From: Pyricularia pennisetigena
Taxonomy: Eukaryota; Ascomycota; Sordariomycetes; Magnaporthales; Pyriculariaceae
Direction: 5' to 3'
DNA length: 64,000 bases
NCBI RefSeq assembly: GCF_004337985.1
Contig: NC_043744.1
Location: 1,366,730-1,430,729 of the forward strand
Numbering within the stretch: position 1 is the stretch's first letter; each line of letters starts with the position of its first letter. Under the pieces are notes generated by a model. The model did not search any database. It was not told the origin of the DNA and worked only from the letters and a program-made list of their open reading frames with translations. Both the position numbers and the translations under genes were made by a program. Below are positions 22,887 to 34,690 of the stretch, one piece after another.

Positions 22887-23160
22887 TCCAAAATTAGCGG
22901 TTTTAAATATTAAATTGCCGTTTTTAAAATTAGGTCCGGTGGTTATTATCCGCAGGTAAATTAATATCGTGGCGAAAATTGTGGGAATTATAACCGGTTT
23001 AAGTTTGTTTGCGAATATTTTCAACCCGGGGAAATTAATGACGCTTTGGCGGATAAAAGGGGGGATAAAAGGTAAACGACGCCGATTTGCAAAATTATCG
23101 AAAATGGGTTTAATACCCCTATCGTTAAATATATCCGGTACGGAAACCAAGGTTTTTTGC
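21990..23160 (-). pseudogene. Frame upstream of the SNF2-like domain, copy R1
   Basis: The open stretch 23150-22680 starts MVSVPDIFNDRGIKPIFDNF, then NRRRLPFIPPFIRQS. It contains a (TA)n tract (about 22846-22884) absent from R2 and continues in pieces with LVTRSRADQIIDVANLF-like, FEDAREKFL and KGYSWIGYLFNSDAI-like segments. It could be the N-terminal part of the SNF2-like protein, because both are on the same strand and only the 32-bp array separates them. No family recognised. Confidence 0.5.
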
Positions 23161-23484
23161 TAAACGGGTATTTTATTGCTTTTAATCTATTTACCGGGGT
23201 TACATGTTTGAAAATAAATTAAAAAACCGAATACGTGGACGAATAAAAATAAATTAATTAATAATTGAAATTATGCCCGTTATTATAAAATATATAAAGG
23301 TAAACGCCAAATTGTGCCAATTTTTATATTGTAGTAATAATTGTTTGGTATTACCGCAAAAAATTGTAATAATTATTACAATATAGTAAATAATAGGATA
23401 TATTAATGTAAGGATTATAATAATTGTCGCAATTTAATAAAAGGAAATATTAACCTGTTATATTATTATGTTATACCAAAATAT
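23161..23484. other. Spacer with TTGTAAT-type palindromes, R1
   Basis: No reading frame supported. It contains at least two near-palindromes (about 23362-23382 and 23404-23430) of the dispersed TTGTAATAATTATTACAA family. Confidence 0.5.
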
Positions 23485-24605
23485 TTGTCGTTTCGTAGCC
23501 AAATACGATTATTACCTCGTTTATATTCGACGAATTATTATTAGAATAATATGCTAAAATCTAATTATTAACGCGTATTTTTGCTGCGGCGACGCCAGCA
23601 GCGAATTAAAAACGTTTAAAGGTTTAAGCGATTGGGGTTTCATTCGTGTTACGGAAAATATTATTTTCGCGACCGAATTAGGCGGGCGGATTAATATTAT
23701 TTTTAATTTTAAAATAATTAATATAACCTAAATGGGGTATAATACGAACCAATTTGTTAATATTTATATTTTTTACCCTACGTTAAATTATAATAATTAT
23801 CGCCGATACGGATTGGTTTTTACCCAATTGAAGAATTTTCTATAACGGGACGGGTAAACGATCCAGCAAATCCGTATCCTTATATAATAAAGAATAATAT
23901 TCGGGTTATACGAAATTTATTGGTTTATTATTTAACGTCGAATTAAATTTGGGTTACGTCCGCGATACCGGAATAAAATTAATTTTAACTGGCCCAGCGG
24001 TGGTGGTTTTATATATACGGGGTACGGGCGGTTTATTTAATAGCGCGGATACCGGGTTAATAATAATTTCCGGTTATAATGTAAAAGGCCGGTTTTAAAG
24101 GTTTTTTAATGGCGGGGATAATACGTTGGTAAATAGTTTAAAAAATGCTAAAAAAGTTTGCAATTGGCGGTTATCCAAATCCGGGGCAGGTTCGTTATAA
24201 TTATCGTTTATATTAATATTATTATCGCTTTTATTGGCGGACCCGGGGGTAGGTCAATTATCGTTTTCGCCCATATAAATATCGTCGTTATTATAATCGA
24301 CGGGGGCGGGGGCAGGTTCGTTATCGCCGGCGTCCATATCGGTATTATTTCCATTTTTATCGACGGGGGCGGGGGCGGATTTATTATCGCCGGAATTTAT
24401 ATCGGTATTATTTTAATTATTATTATTATTGGGAATGGGGGGAAAATTTAAAAAAATTCCGGTTGGATCCGAATAACTTTATAATATAAAACGGTTTAAC
24501 CGTGCAAAATTTAATTCCATAATAATTATAATATCCGCGTCGTAATTTTCCAAATCTTTAAAATATTGGTTTATTTTTTTGGTCCGGGTTTTTTTCATAG
24601 TATAA
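23485..24605 (-). pseudogene. Frame with 21-residue tandem repeats, copy R1
   Basis: The minus-strand reading corresponds to R2 48130-49255. It has a segment with AQTFKRFQSIAGVAAAK-like and MVVFGYET-like sequence, a proline-rich middle, and a repeat region in which a Pro/Ala/Asp core recurs every 63 bp (GC-rich cores near 24241, 24303 and 24366). The 63-bp period is a multiple of three, which supports coding. The glycine-rich plus-strand frame at 24158-24451 is its shadow. Function unknown. Confidence 0.5.
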
Positions 24606-25430
24606 TTATTAAATTGGTAAATAATTTAATATTGCTGGGTATATATCCCAGCGGAAATTTGGTGGTGGTTTGGGCGGAGGTTCTGCTTTTTTGGCGTTTT
24701 TTGGGAATAATAATAATAAAGGACCGGAATTATAATAATTATTACAGTTTTTGGCGAATTAAAACCATTTTTGGGATTATTATTATAATAAAATTAATTA
24801 ATTTACCCCGGACCTAACCGGGTGGGGGGTATTTTTGCGATATAAAGGCGTTAATTATAATTTACCTTCGTTACGATTGGGTTAATGCCTGTTAAAATAA
24901 GTAAAACATAAATAATTTGGTCCAATTAAAAATTCTTTAATTAGGTTTCCTAACAAATATGTTTACAATATTTACTAAAACAATTTTGCGATTGTAACAA
25001 TTATAACGTTTGTTAATTAAAAATTGAACGTTGGCTTAATCGTTACAATTTTTTATTAATCGTTACAAAAAAAATCTGGCGGCCGGGAAAAAGGTTTTTA
25101 TTGTAAAAAAAGAGAAAAAAAAACTAATAAAAAAATGGTATTTATAATCGGGTTTCTATATGGGGTTTTTTGCTAATGAAATATATTTAAAATGGAAACG
25201 CCAAAATTTTCGGAATTTAACCGTAACAATTATTACAATTCGCAATATCGAACCCATTTATTTTTAATCGGGGCGTCGTTACGCCGTACCAGCTTATATA
25301 TGATCCAGGTTTTTAATTTACGTAATAATTATTATTATCCAGTATTTGGTCGTTTTATTTAGGCCGTTAATAGGGGATTTTAATAATTAATAATTATATA
25401 TTTTCCGCTGTTTAATAATTTTCCGCCTTT
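24606..25430. other. Intergenic region of R1 with dispersed palindromes
   Basis: No gene supported on either strand. It contains TTGTAAT/ATTACAA-type near-palindromes at about 24728-24746, 24970-25010 and 25218-25245. It corresponds to 47290-48130 in R2. Confidence 0.45.
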
Positions 25431-26789
25431 AATTAATCCAATTCGGCGTCGCCTTTTTCCTCGTTCGACCTTTTTATAATCCAGGGTACGTTATTTAATT
25501 TAATTAAGATTAATTTTTATCGCCTTTTAATTTTCGGGTTATAAATTTATAAACGTTCCTATATTGGATATTTTCATAACCGTTAACGTTTACCAGCATT
25601 TTAACCTATAACTATAATACCGTTTAATTCGTTTGTCGGCGTTTATTAGGTTATTTTCCCGAATAATTGTTAATTATATCCATTATTTCCTAAAATACCA
25701 CCGTGTTTTAATTCCGCCGCTTTTGTTTTTATTATTTATACAAATAAAAGGCGTAATCTCGTATTTTATTTTTGTATATTATTGGGAATTAAGTAACGAA
25801 ATAATCGTTATATTGTTTAAATGTTTTAATTAATTGTAAATTTGGAATATTTTCCAATAAATCGTTTTTCGTCCATTCCCGGTAAGAGGAATAAACGAAT
25901 CTTTTGGCGATATTAAAAATTATTAGTTCAGGTAATACCAGCTGGGATAATAGGTTGTATAACCGCCGCGGGTTTGGGAAAAAGATGATTATTACAAAAT
26001 AAATACCCTATTTATCCAATTGTTTAAATATATAACCTTTTTTAGAATTTTTTTTGGGTATTTCAATTGGCGGCTTTTTAGGGGGTAATGCAGGTAAAAC
26101 TCCGATTTAATGCACGCAGGCGTTGCAACAATTCTTAAATTAATTTATTGTGAAAAATCAATTCGTTTCCTATATAAAGTCCAATATAATTCGTCGAAAA
26201 TATTTAACGTTAACGAAAATATGCATATTTAGCGCCTCCTTTTTCAATTTTTTTTATTTATTATTTCCTGTTGCGTTTAATGGGGCGGAACGCGTGGTTC
26301 GAATATACCCAAAGAACCGGTTTATAGTAATTCCGACGCTTTTACCCGGTTATTATCGTTTAAATTAAATCTAGCAATACGTGGAAAATTAATAAAAAAT
26401 TACCGCGTTTATAAATACGTTAAAAAATTTAAATGGGTAATTTAGAAATTTTTAGCGTTTGCTCGTAATATTACGGGTTATTTAGTTAATTTAATTAATA
26501 ATTCTAGTTTATTTATTTTATATTTAACTATAAACCCCTGCGTATCGAAATATTAATAAAACGTAAAAAAATATACGGTTTTTTCACGGTTGGGCCCGCG
26601 TCCGGTTCGTCCAAATTTTTATTATAGGTTTGCGGGGTTATTTAATATTAACGCGCCGTATTACATTATACGTTCCATATTAGGTGTATTTATACCTTTA
26701 CCCAAAAAAAATGGAAAATATAATACGAATTTTAAAATCCGGTTTGGAAAATTTTGCGTAAATTTTAATTTTATCGATTTTAAATATAA
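25431..26789 (-). pseudogene. RecQ/DEAD-like helicase, C-terminal part, copy R1
   Basis: The minus strand from 26789 carries the C-terminal helicase motifs: a run with GKGINTPNMERI (GxGMDIPxVxRVI in active members), then NDPAN-like and FGRT-like motif VI. After that come THLNFLTY-like and FNLADNNRVKASELP-like segments. The 5' half lies at 42204-41177, beyond Gypsy element B inserted at 26790. It is more damaged than R2. Confidence 0.65.
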
Positions 26790-27231
26790 TATTACGATCA
26801 AAATATCGAGTAACCTGTTCTTAAGGTGAAATATAATGGGTGAAAGCAATTAAACGTTTGGATTGAATAACGAGGGTTTTTTAATAATTGGGGTAAAATT
26901 ATAATCGATTCCTGGGTAAATAATAAATTAATTGCTGTTAAGTAATTTTAAACTAAGTTTTATTTACATAATAATAAACGCATCCCTAAATAATCCGTTA
27001 TCCTGGGTAAAATATATATAATATATCCTATAACCCGCATATCATTTGTTTTACTATAATTAATATATAATATATTAATTATGTCGTTTTTTGGCGGTTA
27101 CGTGGGGTTACGTAATCTTTTATATAATTTTATTTCCTATCGGTCGGTGTTTTTTTTGGTCGAATACTGTTAAAAGGGGTATAACCCCGCCTGGCCTTAT
27201 TAGTACCGACCCATTTTATTTAATCGTAATA
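26790..27231 (-). repeat. 3' LTR of Gypsy element B
   Basis: 442 bp; reverse-complement matches the other Gypsy LTRs. Adjacent internal bases 27232-27250 are pyrimidine-rich on the plus strand, so the polypurine tract lies on the coding strand. Confidence 0.95.
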
Positions 27232-27384
27232 TTAAATTTCCTTTTTTTTGGCCAAATCCCTTTAACTTTGTAAATAATTTGTATTCCCCTAATTTTTATT
27301 TTTATTTTGATATCTTTTTTTATTAACTTTTTTACGTTAGATCCAATCGCGTAATTAAAGCCCGTAATCGTACGCCTACCGTTT

Positions 27385-27860
27385 GTCGCAACGATTTGTT
27401 TTTTGTGCTTTTTTTTTCGGCGGTCGAAATTTTTTTTATTTTATTTGGAAATCGTAGGGGATCGCGAAATACGTTATATCGTTTCGGGATTTTTTTCGTT
27501 ATATCGAATATATTCGCCTGGGTCGCTCGCGATATAATGTTATAAGTATTTCCCGAAAATAATTGTATAAAATCGCGGCCCAATATTTAAAATTTAAATT
27601 TAAATTGGAGGCGGCGGAGGAAAAAATTTTTCGATTACGTAAACAAAAAAAAATGTGGTTTAAAAAAATAATAAAAACGGTTTGTCGTAATATCGACAAT
27701 TTGGAAAAATTGGATTGAATCGAGCGTAAAAAGGTAAAATAGGAGGAACGGCGGCGATCGGCCGAAGTTTTTCCTAAAATATTTTTAAAATCGTTTTTTC
27801 CGGATTCCAATTTCGTTTGGGATTCATTTTTCCCAAAAAATTTTTTAAATCCTTTTTTGT
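27385..27860 (+). pseudogene. Antisense frame in Gypsy element B (coiled coil)
   Basis: The strand opposite to B's pol reads almost without breaks: KIAAQYLKFKFKLEAAEEKI, FRLRKQKKMWFKKIIKTVCR, NIDNLEKLD, then EERRRSAEVFPKIF. The heptad-like Glu/Leu/Lys pattern indicates a coiled coil. Upstream, SFRDSF-like and RLGRSRY-like segments follow a Cys-rich start. Its long, protein-like frame, conserved in three copies on the strand opposite pol, suggests a real antisense gene of this retrotransposon family. No function known to me. Confidence 0.65.
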
Positions 27861-28039
27861 TAAATAAGGTAAATATTTTTACGTAATCCTCGGTTAATAA
27901 ACTGTTTTATTTATATATTTTAATTTATAATATATGTTAATTATTTTTTTATAAATTCGTTTGGTAATTTGGTTTCGAATCCTGGTCGATCCTTAATATT
28001 TGGGAATAATAAATAATATTTTTTTAAATTGTCCTTTTT

Positions 28040-31000
28040 TTTGGTTAATTTGTTCGTAAATCCAATTCCTAATAATATGGGCGGAATAGTTCCTAGCAAT
28101 TTTGGAAATGGTTGAAAAATTCCCAAACATTTTTTTTGTGTCCGTAATTTTCCTATTTACTAAAATATTTTGTTTTACCGTGGTTGCGTCTATGGTCCAG
28201 TATTCGTTCGACGTTGTATATTGTTTTTGCGTCGATTTCGATTATTTTTGTAATATTGGTACCGGGTGGTATCAATTCCAATAATAATACGTGGAACGTT
28301 GGGTGGATTTTTATATTTTTGGTAATATTAATTTGTAATTGGTTTCGCTAATTTTTATATCGATTTTGAAAAATCCAGATTTTTTATAATTAAATTTGCT
28401 ATTTGGTCGTTATATTTTAATATTACGTCGAATAAAATAAACGTTGTTTCCCTTTTGGAAAAATGGTCCTTTTATCCGATGCTGGTTAATATATTTAATT
28501 ATTTTTTTTCGTACGAATTCCAATTCCTATTGGAGTTTTTGGTGGAGTTTTCGTAATTCGTTTGCTGATTTATCGGTTCGTGGCACCATAATCGTGGTTT
28601 TTGGTTTTTTATATACCGTAGGGTTGAATCCGTAATTAATATAAAACGGGGTTATTTTGGTATTTTTATTTTTTAAATTATTATATGCGAATTGTGCTGT
28701 AAGTAATAACCGTACCCAATTATCCTATTTATGATTTATATAACATTTTTAATATTGTTTTAATATTTGGTTTATTCGTTTTATTTATCCGTTTATTTGT
28801 GGGTGGAATACTGTAAATAATTTATAGTTAATTCCTAATTAATCCATTAAAAATTTCCAGAATTTCAATGTACAAAAACTTATTTTTATCCGTAATAATG
28901 CTTTTTGGAAGTCCGTAATTATTAACAATTATTTGTAAAAATATGTAAGCGATTTTTTCGGCGTTGCTACTTTTTTTATAAAGTAGGAAATAGGCGTATT
29001 TAATAAATTTGTTTATTATAATTAATATATTATTGTATTTAATTTTAATAAATAGTTTTTCGGAAAATGGTAATTTAACGATAAAATCCATTATAATGGT
29101 TTACCAAATTTTATTAAGGGTTGGTAAAGGTTATAAGAACCCGAAAAATTTATATTTGGCGGATTTGCTTTTTGCGCAAAATTCGCAATTTTTGATAGTT
29201 TTTCGTACTTTTTGTCGTATTCCTTTAAAATTGTAGTGCTGTCGTAACCGTTTCCATATTTTGGAAATCCCTTAATGTCCGTAAATTTTATTTTCGTGGA
29301 TTTTCCGTATTCTTTTTGGTGTAATTACCGTATTGGTCGTTATAAAATTTAAATGAATTGGTAAAAGGTTTCCGTTGTCGTTTACCGTAGAAATTTTCCG
29401 TATTTCCTCGGGTATTATGTTTTTATAATTTGGTTTTTTACTAAAAACGTCGGCCCTGCCATTTTTTGTTTTTTTTGGTAACTAATTTTAAAATGGAATT
29501 TTAATAGGAACTTAACCTATTTAATTTATTGTTTATTTAACATTTTACTGGTAATAAAATGGGTTAGGTTTTTATAATCCGTGTAAATTAATATTTCGTA
29601 TTTAATTCCGGATAATTATGGTTTCCATTTTTCAAATATTCGGATAATAGCTATAAGTTTTTTATCGTTGATTTGGTAATTAAGGTTTAATTTATATAAT
29701 CTTTGTAAAAAAAAGGCGCAAAAATGCAAACGTTTTTTTTCGTTTAGTTGGTTAAGTTGTCCTCCGATTGCGTAATCGGATACGTCGGTTTCGATTTCGA
29801 AAAGTTTCGTTGGGTTGGGTATTTTAAAAATCGGTTTTTATATTATTGCATTTCGTAGTTGTTCGAAAATTCGCTGTATTTATTCCGTCCACTGGAATTT
29901 TAAATTGTTTTTAATTATATTAGTTAATGGGGTGGCGATGGCGCCGTAATTTTTAATAAACTTTTTATAAAAGTTTACGAATTTAAGGAATACCCGAACG
30001 TTTTTTACGTTTTACAGTTGGGGTTATTCCTTTACTGTTTAAATTTTGAATTTTTCCATCCTAATTTTTCCAAAAGCGATAATATATTTTAGGAAGTTAA
30101 TTTATTTGCTATAAAAAATGCATTTTTCGGGTTTAATTAAAAGTTCAACGTTTTATAGTTTTTGTAAAACTATGTGGACTTGTTTTTTATATTTTTCCAA
30201 CGTTTTAAAAAAAATAAAAATATCTTCCAAATAAATCACGATAAAAATGTTTAAATATTCCGTAGAAACGTGGTTAATTATAATTTAAAAGGTTGCGGGG
30301 GCGTTGGTAAAACCGAAAAATATTACCAGGTATTTGTAATATTTTCGTTTGGTGCGAAATACTGTTTTCCATTTCTCGTTTTCCTTTATACGGATTAAAT
30401 TATATATTTTTTTAAAATTTAATATCGTAAACCATTATATTTGGTAAAATATATTTCGAGATTCTCCTATTAATGGAAGCGGGTAGCAATTTTTTTCTAT
30501 AATATTATTTAATTATTTATAGTCCATATATAATTGTAGTTTTCAGTTTTTCTTGGTACGAAAAAAATTGGGTATTTTGCTGGTAATATCGATGGTTTAA
30601 TATAGCTTTTTTTAAGGTTTTCCGCGAAATATTCGTTTAAAACCTCCATTTGTGTCGGATTTAAACCGTATATTTTATGGAATTTTAATTGGGTTCCTTT
30701 TTTTAATGGTATTTCGTGGTCGAACGGATTATGCTTGGGTAATCCTGTTTCGAATTTTTGGTTAAATAATCGTGTATAATTTTGGTATTTTTTTAGGATT
30801 TTGCCGTTTTCAAGCTGTTTTTTGTGGTTTGTATTATGTGGTTAAATCGGTTTTAACCTGTAAATAGTCGCTTTTTTTCCGATACTAGTTCCGGGGTTGG
30901 TCGTTTTTTTTATAAATACGCCATTTATTTTATTTAGTTTTTCCGTACCTTATATTTCCTATATAAACCTTATTATATTGGAAATCGTTTAATAATTAGC

Positions 31001-31434
31001 TGTTTTTCCCATTAAATTTGGCCTATAGTCCAATATATCCGGGGGTTGTTTTTTTTAAACCAGGGGATTCCTAACATTATACTTTTATTCCCTATTTCCG
31101 TAATATCCAAAATAATTTGTTTTTTTCGTCTATAATTTTCCATCCAAAAATATACGGTTTTTATTTCAATAATACCGTTCCCGTATAAAATTACCTTTCC
31201 TTTTACGGTTTATAATCGATATAGTTTTTTCTTTTATTAGCAAAATATTCGTCGTTTTTTCACGATTTTTGGAAAAATGTAATTACTTTATGCTTCGCTG
31301 TTAAAGAGCGCTTGTATAAGTTTTCCATTAAATCGTATATTTCGGAATATATGTTCATATACTGTTTTCGTGGTTTGCGTGGCGTTTAGGGTTTTTTATT
31401 CGGTTTTTGTCGCTACCGTGTAATACCCTATACC
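28040..31434 (-). pseudogene. pol: Gypsy pol of element B: RT, RNase H, integrase, chromodomain
   Basis: Minus strand. RT is at about 30700-30030, with the catalytic box at 30233-30222 reading YLED. RNase H is at about 29930-29450. Integrase is at about 29350-28600, with the open frame 29091-28828 starting MDFIVKLPFSEK and including ITDKNKF. The chromodomain is at about 28240-28090, reading NVERILDHRRNHGKTKYF. The remaining part towards 31434 is the gag-RT middle region, continued beyond nested element C at 38636. Confidence 0.85.
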
Positions 31435-31439
31435 GTTTG

Positions 31440-31881
31440 TATTACGACCTAATAAAATAGGTCGGTACCAAAAAGGCCAAGCGGGGTTCCACCCCTCCTA
31501 ACGACATTCGACCAAAAAAACACCGACCGACAGGAAATAAAATTATATAAAAAATTACGTAACCCCACGTAACCGCCAAAAAAACGATATAATTAATATA
31601 TTACAGATTAATTTTAGCAAAACAAATAATATGCGGGCTATAGGACATATTATACATATTATACCCAAAATAACGGATTATTTAAAAACACGTTTATTAT
31701 TATATAAATAAAACTTAATTTAAAATTACTTAGCAGCAATTAATTTACTATTTACCCAGGAATCGATTATAATTTCACCCCAATTATTAAAAAACCCCCG
31801 TTACCTAATCCAAACGTTTAATTGCTTTAACCCACTATATTTTACCCTAAAAACAGGCTACCTAATACCTTAATAATAACA
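31440..31881 (+). repeat. 5' LTR of Gypsy element C
   Basis: 442 bp, tattacgacc to aataataaca. Confidence 0.95.
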
Positions 31882-31917
31882 TTTTAATTGCTTTTATTTA
31901 ATATTTTACCTTAAAAT

Positions 31918-32925
31918 ATACCGAATAATATCGCCGAAATATTATTTTCTAACAAAACCACCCCTTAAACCCCTTTTACCATTAACGTTCCGGCCAGCGC
32001 TAACGCTTTACGTTAAATGGTCGCGACGCTCCAAGCAAAAAGTCGACAATTTTAGGAACGAATAACCGAATAAATTAATCGAACTAATAGGAATTATATT
32101 AAATATTTCTTATTATTATTTTATAATAATATTTTAGGTACTTTACAGGGATTCTTTACGGGAACCCGGGTTTATTATTACTTTAACGAGGATAATTTCG
32201 ATAATAACTTAAAAAAGGTTATTTACGCAATTTTGCTATTAAAAAGCGATACGTTTACCTGGTCCGAACCAATTTTACGAAATTACTTGGACCATAATAA
32301 GGAAAAAAACCGTAAAATTAAAATTAACCGCATTTTCGACGATTACGAAAAGTTCGAAAAATATTTTAAAGGAGTATTCGGTAACCCAAACGAGGAACGC
32401 ACGGTTAAACGTAAATTAGTACGCCTTACCCAAACCAAATCGGGATCCAAATATATTAGTAAATTTCGACAAATTACCGCCAAATTGTTATAGGGCCCCG
32501 AAACCCTAATAACACGTTTTTAAACGGGATTTAAAAAAAAATTAAAAACGAATTTGTTAAAAAAAAACGACCCAATACCCTAACCGAATACGTAAAACTA
32601 GCAATTAAAATCGATAACCGATTTTACGAACGAAAATTGGAATAACGCGAAAAACGCAACGTATAGGGATTAATTTTGGAATAAACCAATACGGGACGCA
32701 AATATTAACACCTTTAACCGCCTCGCTAATATAATATTTTTTACGGAATATATAACGGACCCATGGACCTTAACGCGATTTAATATAAAAAACCTCGTAA
32801 AAGTTCCAAAAATGGTAAATGCCTTAAATATGAAAAATTAAAATATATAACCAAATTTTGTTCCCAAAATATTCCGGATTTACACCCCGATTTCAAAAAA
32901 CCACGAGGATTAAATACCACCACCC
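31918..32925 (+). pseudogene. gag: Gypsy gag, element C
   Basis: The start codon position 31918 reads ATA, followed by PNNIAE. The open piece 32233-32493 carries DTFTWSEPILRNYLDHNKE, IFDDYEKFEKYFKGVFGN and KSGSKYISKFRQITAKLL. The zinc knuckle at about 32812-32865 reads CLKYEKLKYITKFC, keeping the first and last Cys. Homologous to 9135-10145. Confidence 0.85.
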
Positions 32926-34690
32926 ACCAATAATTACTACCGGATTAATACAATTTAATAAATTGGACCGTATATTACGACGATAATTATATAATTTATA
33001 ATAGCGCAAAAATGGACGCAGCATAATACCTATAAAAGTTTAAAAGCATTCGGACCCTAGCAGTAGGAAACCGCGTATTTATTAAAACCAAACCACCGGT
33101 ACAATTACGCAAACAAAACGCCTAATTACCCGAATTTACGGAATTAAATACTTTAAAAAAATTAAAATCAAAACTATTGGGATAAGCCCACCGCATCCGG
33201 ATAATCCAACAAACCCCAACGGACGAATTTAATAACGAGTTAAAAAGCGAATATAGCAAAAAAAAAAATATTTTTTCAAGCCCATATAATGCAGCAAAGG
33301 AAAACAACCCCTATAAATATAAAAAAAGATTTATCGATTTATATTAAAACGACCAATTAATGCAATTTCCCGGAATATTATTTCGAATATAAATATAAAA
33401 CCCCATAAAACTAACCGATCCAATTTTCGGAAACCACCTAATTTTGGATATTAAATATCCCAAATATATAAAAGTTTTTTGGGTAAAATGTTTTAAAAAC
33501 AATTACGGATTACATTTTAGCAGAAAAAATAGTCCACGATTTTTTTCCATAACGACGTAAAATAACAGGTATCCACGAAATATATACCACCACTAAATTA
33601 CCTAATTGGGAAATTAAAATAAAATTTAACACCGAATTAACGGTAATTTTCACCTTTTATAACGATTACCCTATAGCATGCTATAACTAAAAACAATTCC
33701 CATAATACGAAGACACCCGAAATATTTGCAAAATATATATATTAACCAAAATATAGGTATAATACGAAGCGAAATTATGATAACCAGGACCCGCACCCAT
33801 AATTAAAATCGTGTGGAACCCCAACGTTAAGGACAACGAAATACCCATAAACGCACGAAAAACGCCTGCGCCAATAAGGCACCGATTTAATAAAATTAAC
33901 GTTAAAAACAACTATACGCCCCGAAATAAGAAAAATAAAAACCCATAACGCGAATACAGCAAACCAAAAAATTAAAACAACCAAACGGTACAGGGCACCA
34001 AACGGTAGCGACAAAAACGGAATAAAGAATTTTAAACGCCACGCAAACCACGAAAGCAGTACACGAACACATATTCCTAAATAAACGATTTCATGGAAAA
34101 CCCATACGAGCGCTCCTCAACAGCGGAACATAAAGTAATTACATTTTTCCAAAAATCATAAACAAACGACGAATATTTTGGTAATAAAAAAAAACTATAT
34201 CGATTATAAACCGTAAAAAAAAAGGTAATTTTATACGGGAACGGTACTATCGAAACAAAAACCGTATATTTTTGGATGGAAAATTATAAACGAAAAAAAC
34301 AAATTACCTTGGATATTACGGAAATAGGGAATAAAAATACAATTTTAAAAATCTTTTAATTTAAAAGGAATAATCCCCGGATAAATTGGATTATAAACCA
34401 AATTTAATGGGAAAAACACCTAATTATTAAACGACTTCCAATATACCAGGGTTTATACAGGAAATATAGGGTACGGAAAAACCAAATAAAGCAAATAACG
34501 TATTTATAAAAAGGACGACTAACCCCGGAACCAATATCGGAAAAAAAACGATTATCCACAGGTTAAAACCGATTTAACCACGCAATACAAATTACGAAAA
34601 AACAAACCAAAAACGGCAAAATCCCAAAAAATACCAAGATTATATACAATTATTTAATTAAAAATTCGAAACAGGATTACCCGAATATAA
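32926..34690 (+). pseudogene. Gypsy gag-pol middle region, element C
   Basis: Conserved with A and B; the best-preserved copy is in B (39169-38786, minus), which reads GLHFSKKIIHDFFPRQRK and a repeated PTVIFTFYNDYPMAYYN stretch. Probably contains the protease, which I could not localise. Stops throughout. Confidence 0.45.

Noticed and set aside
24158..24451. Glycine/isoleucine-rich protein on the plus strand
   Set aside because: It is the reverse-strand shadow of the 63-bp coding minisatellite; the minus-strand frame is supported by R2.
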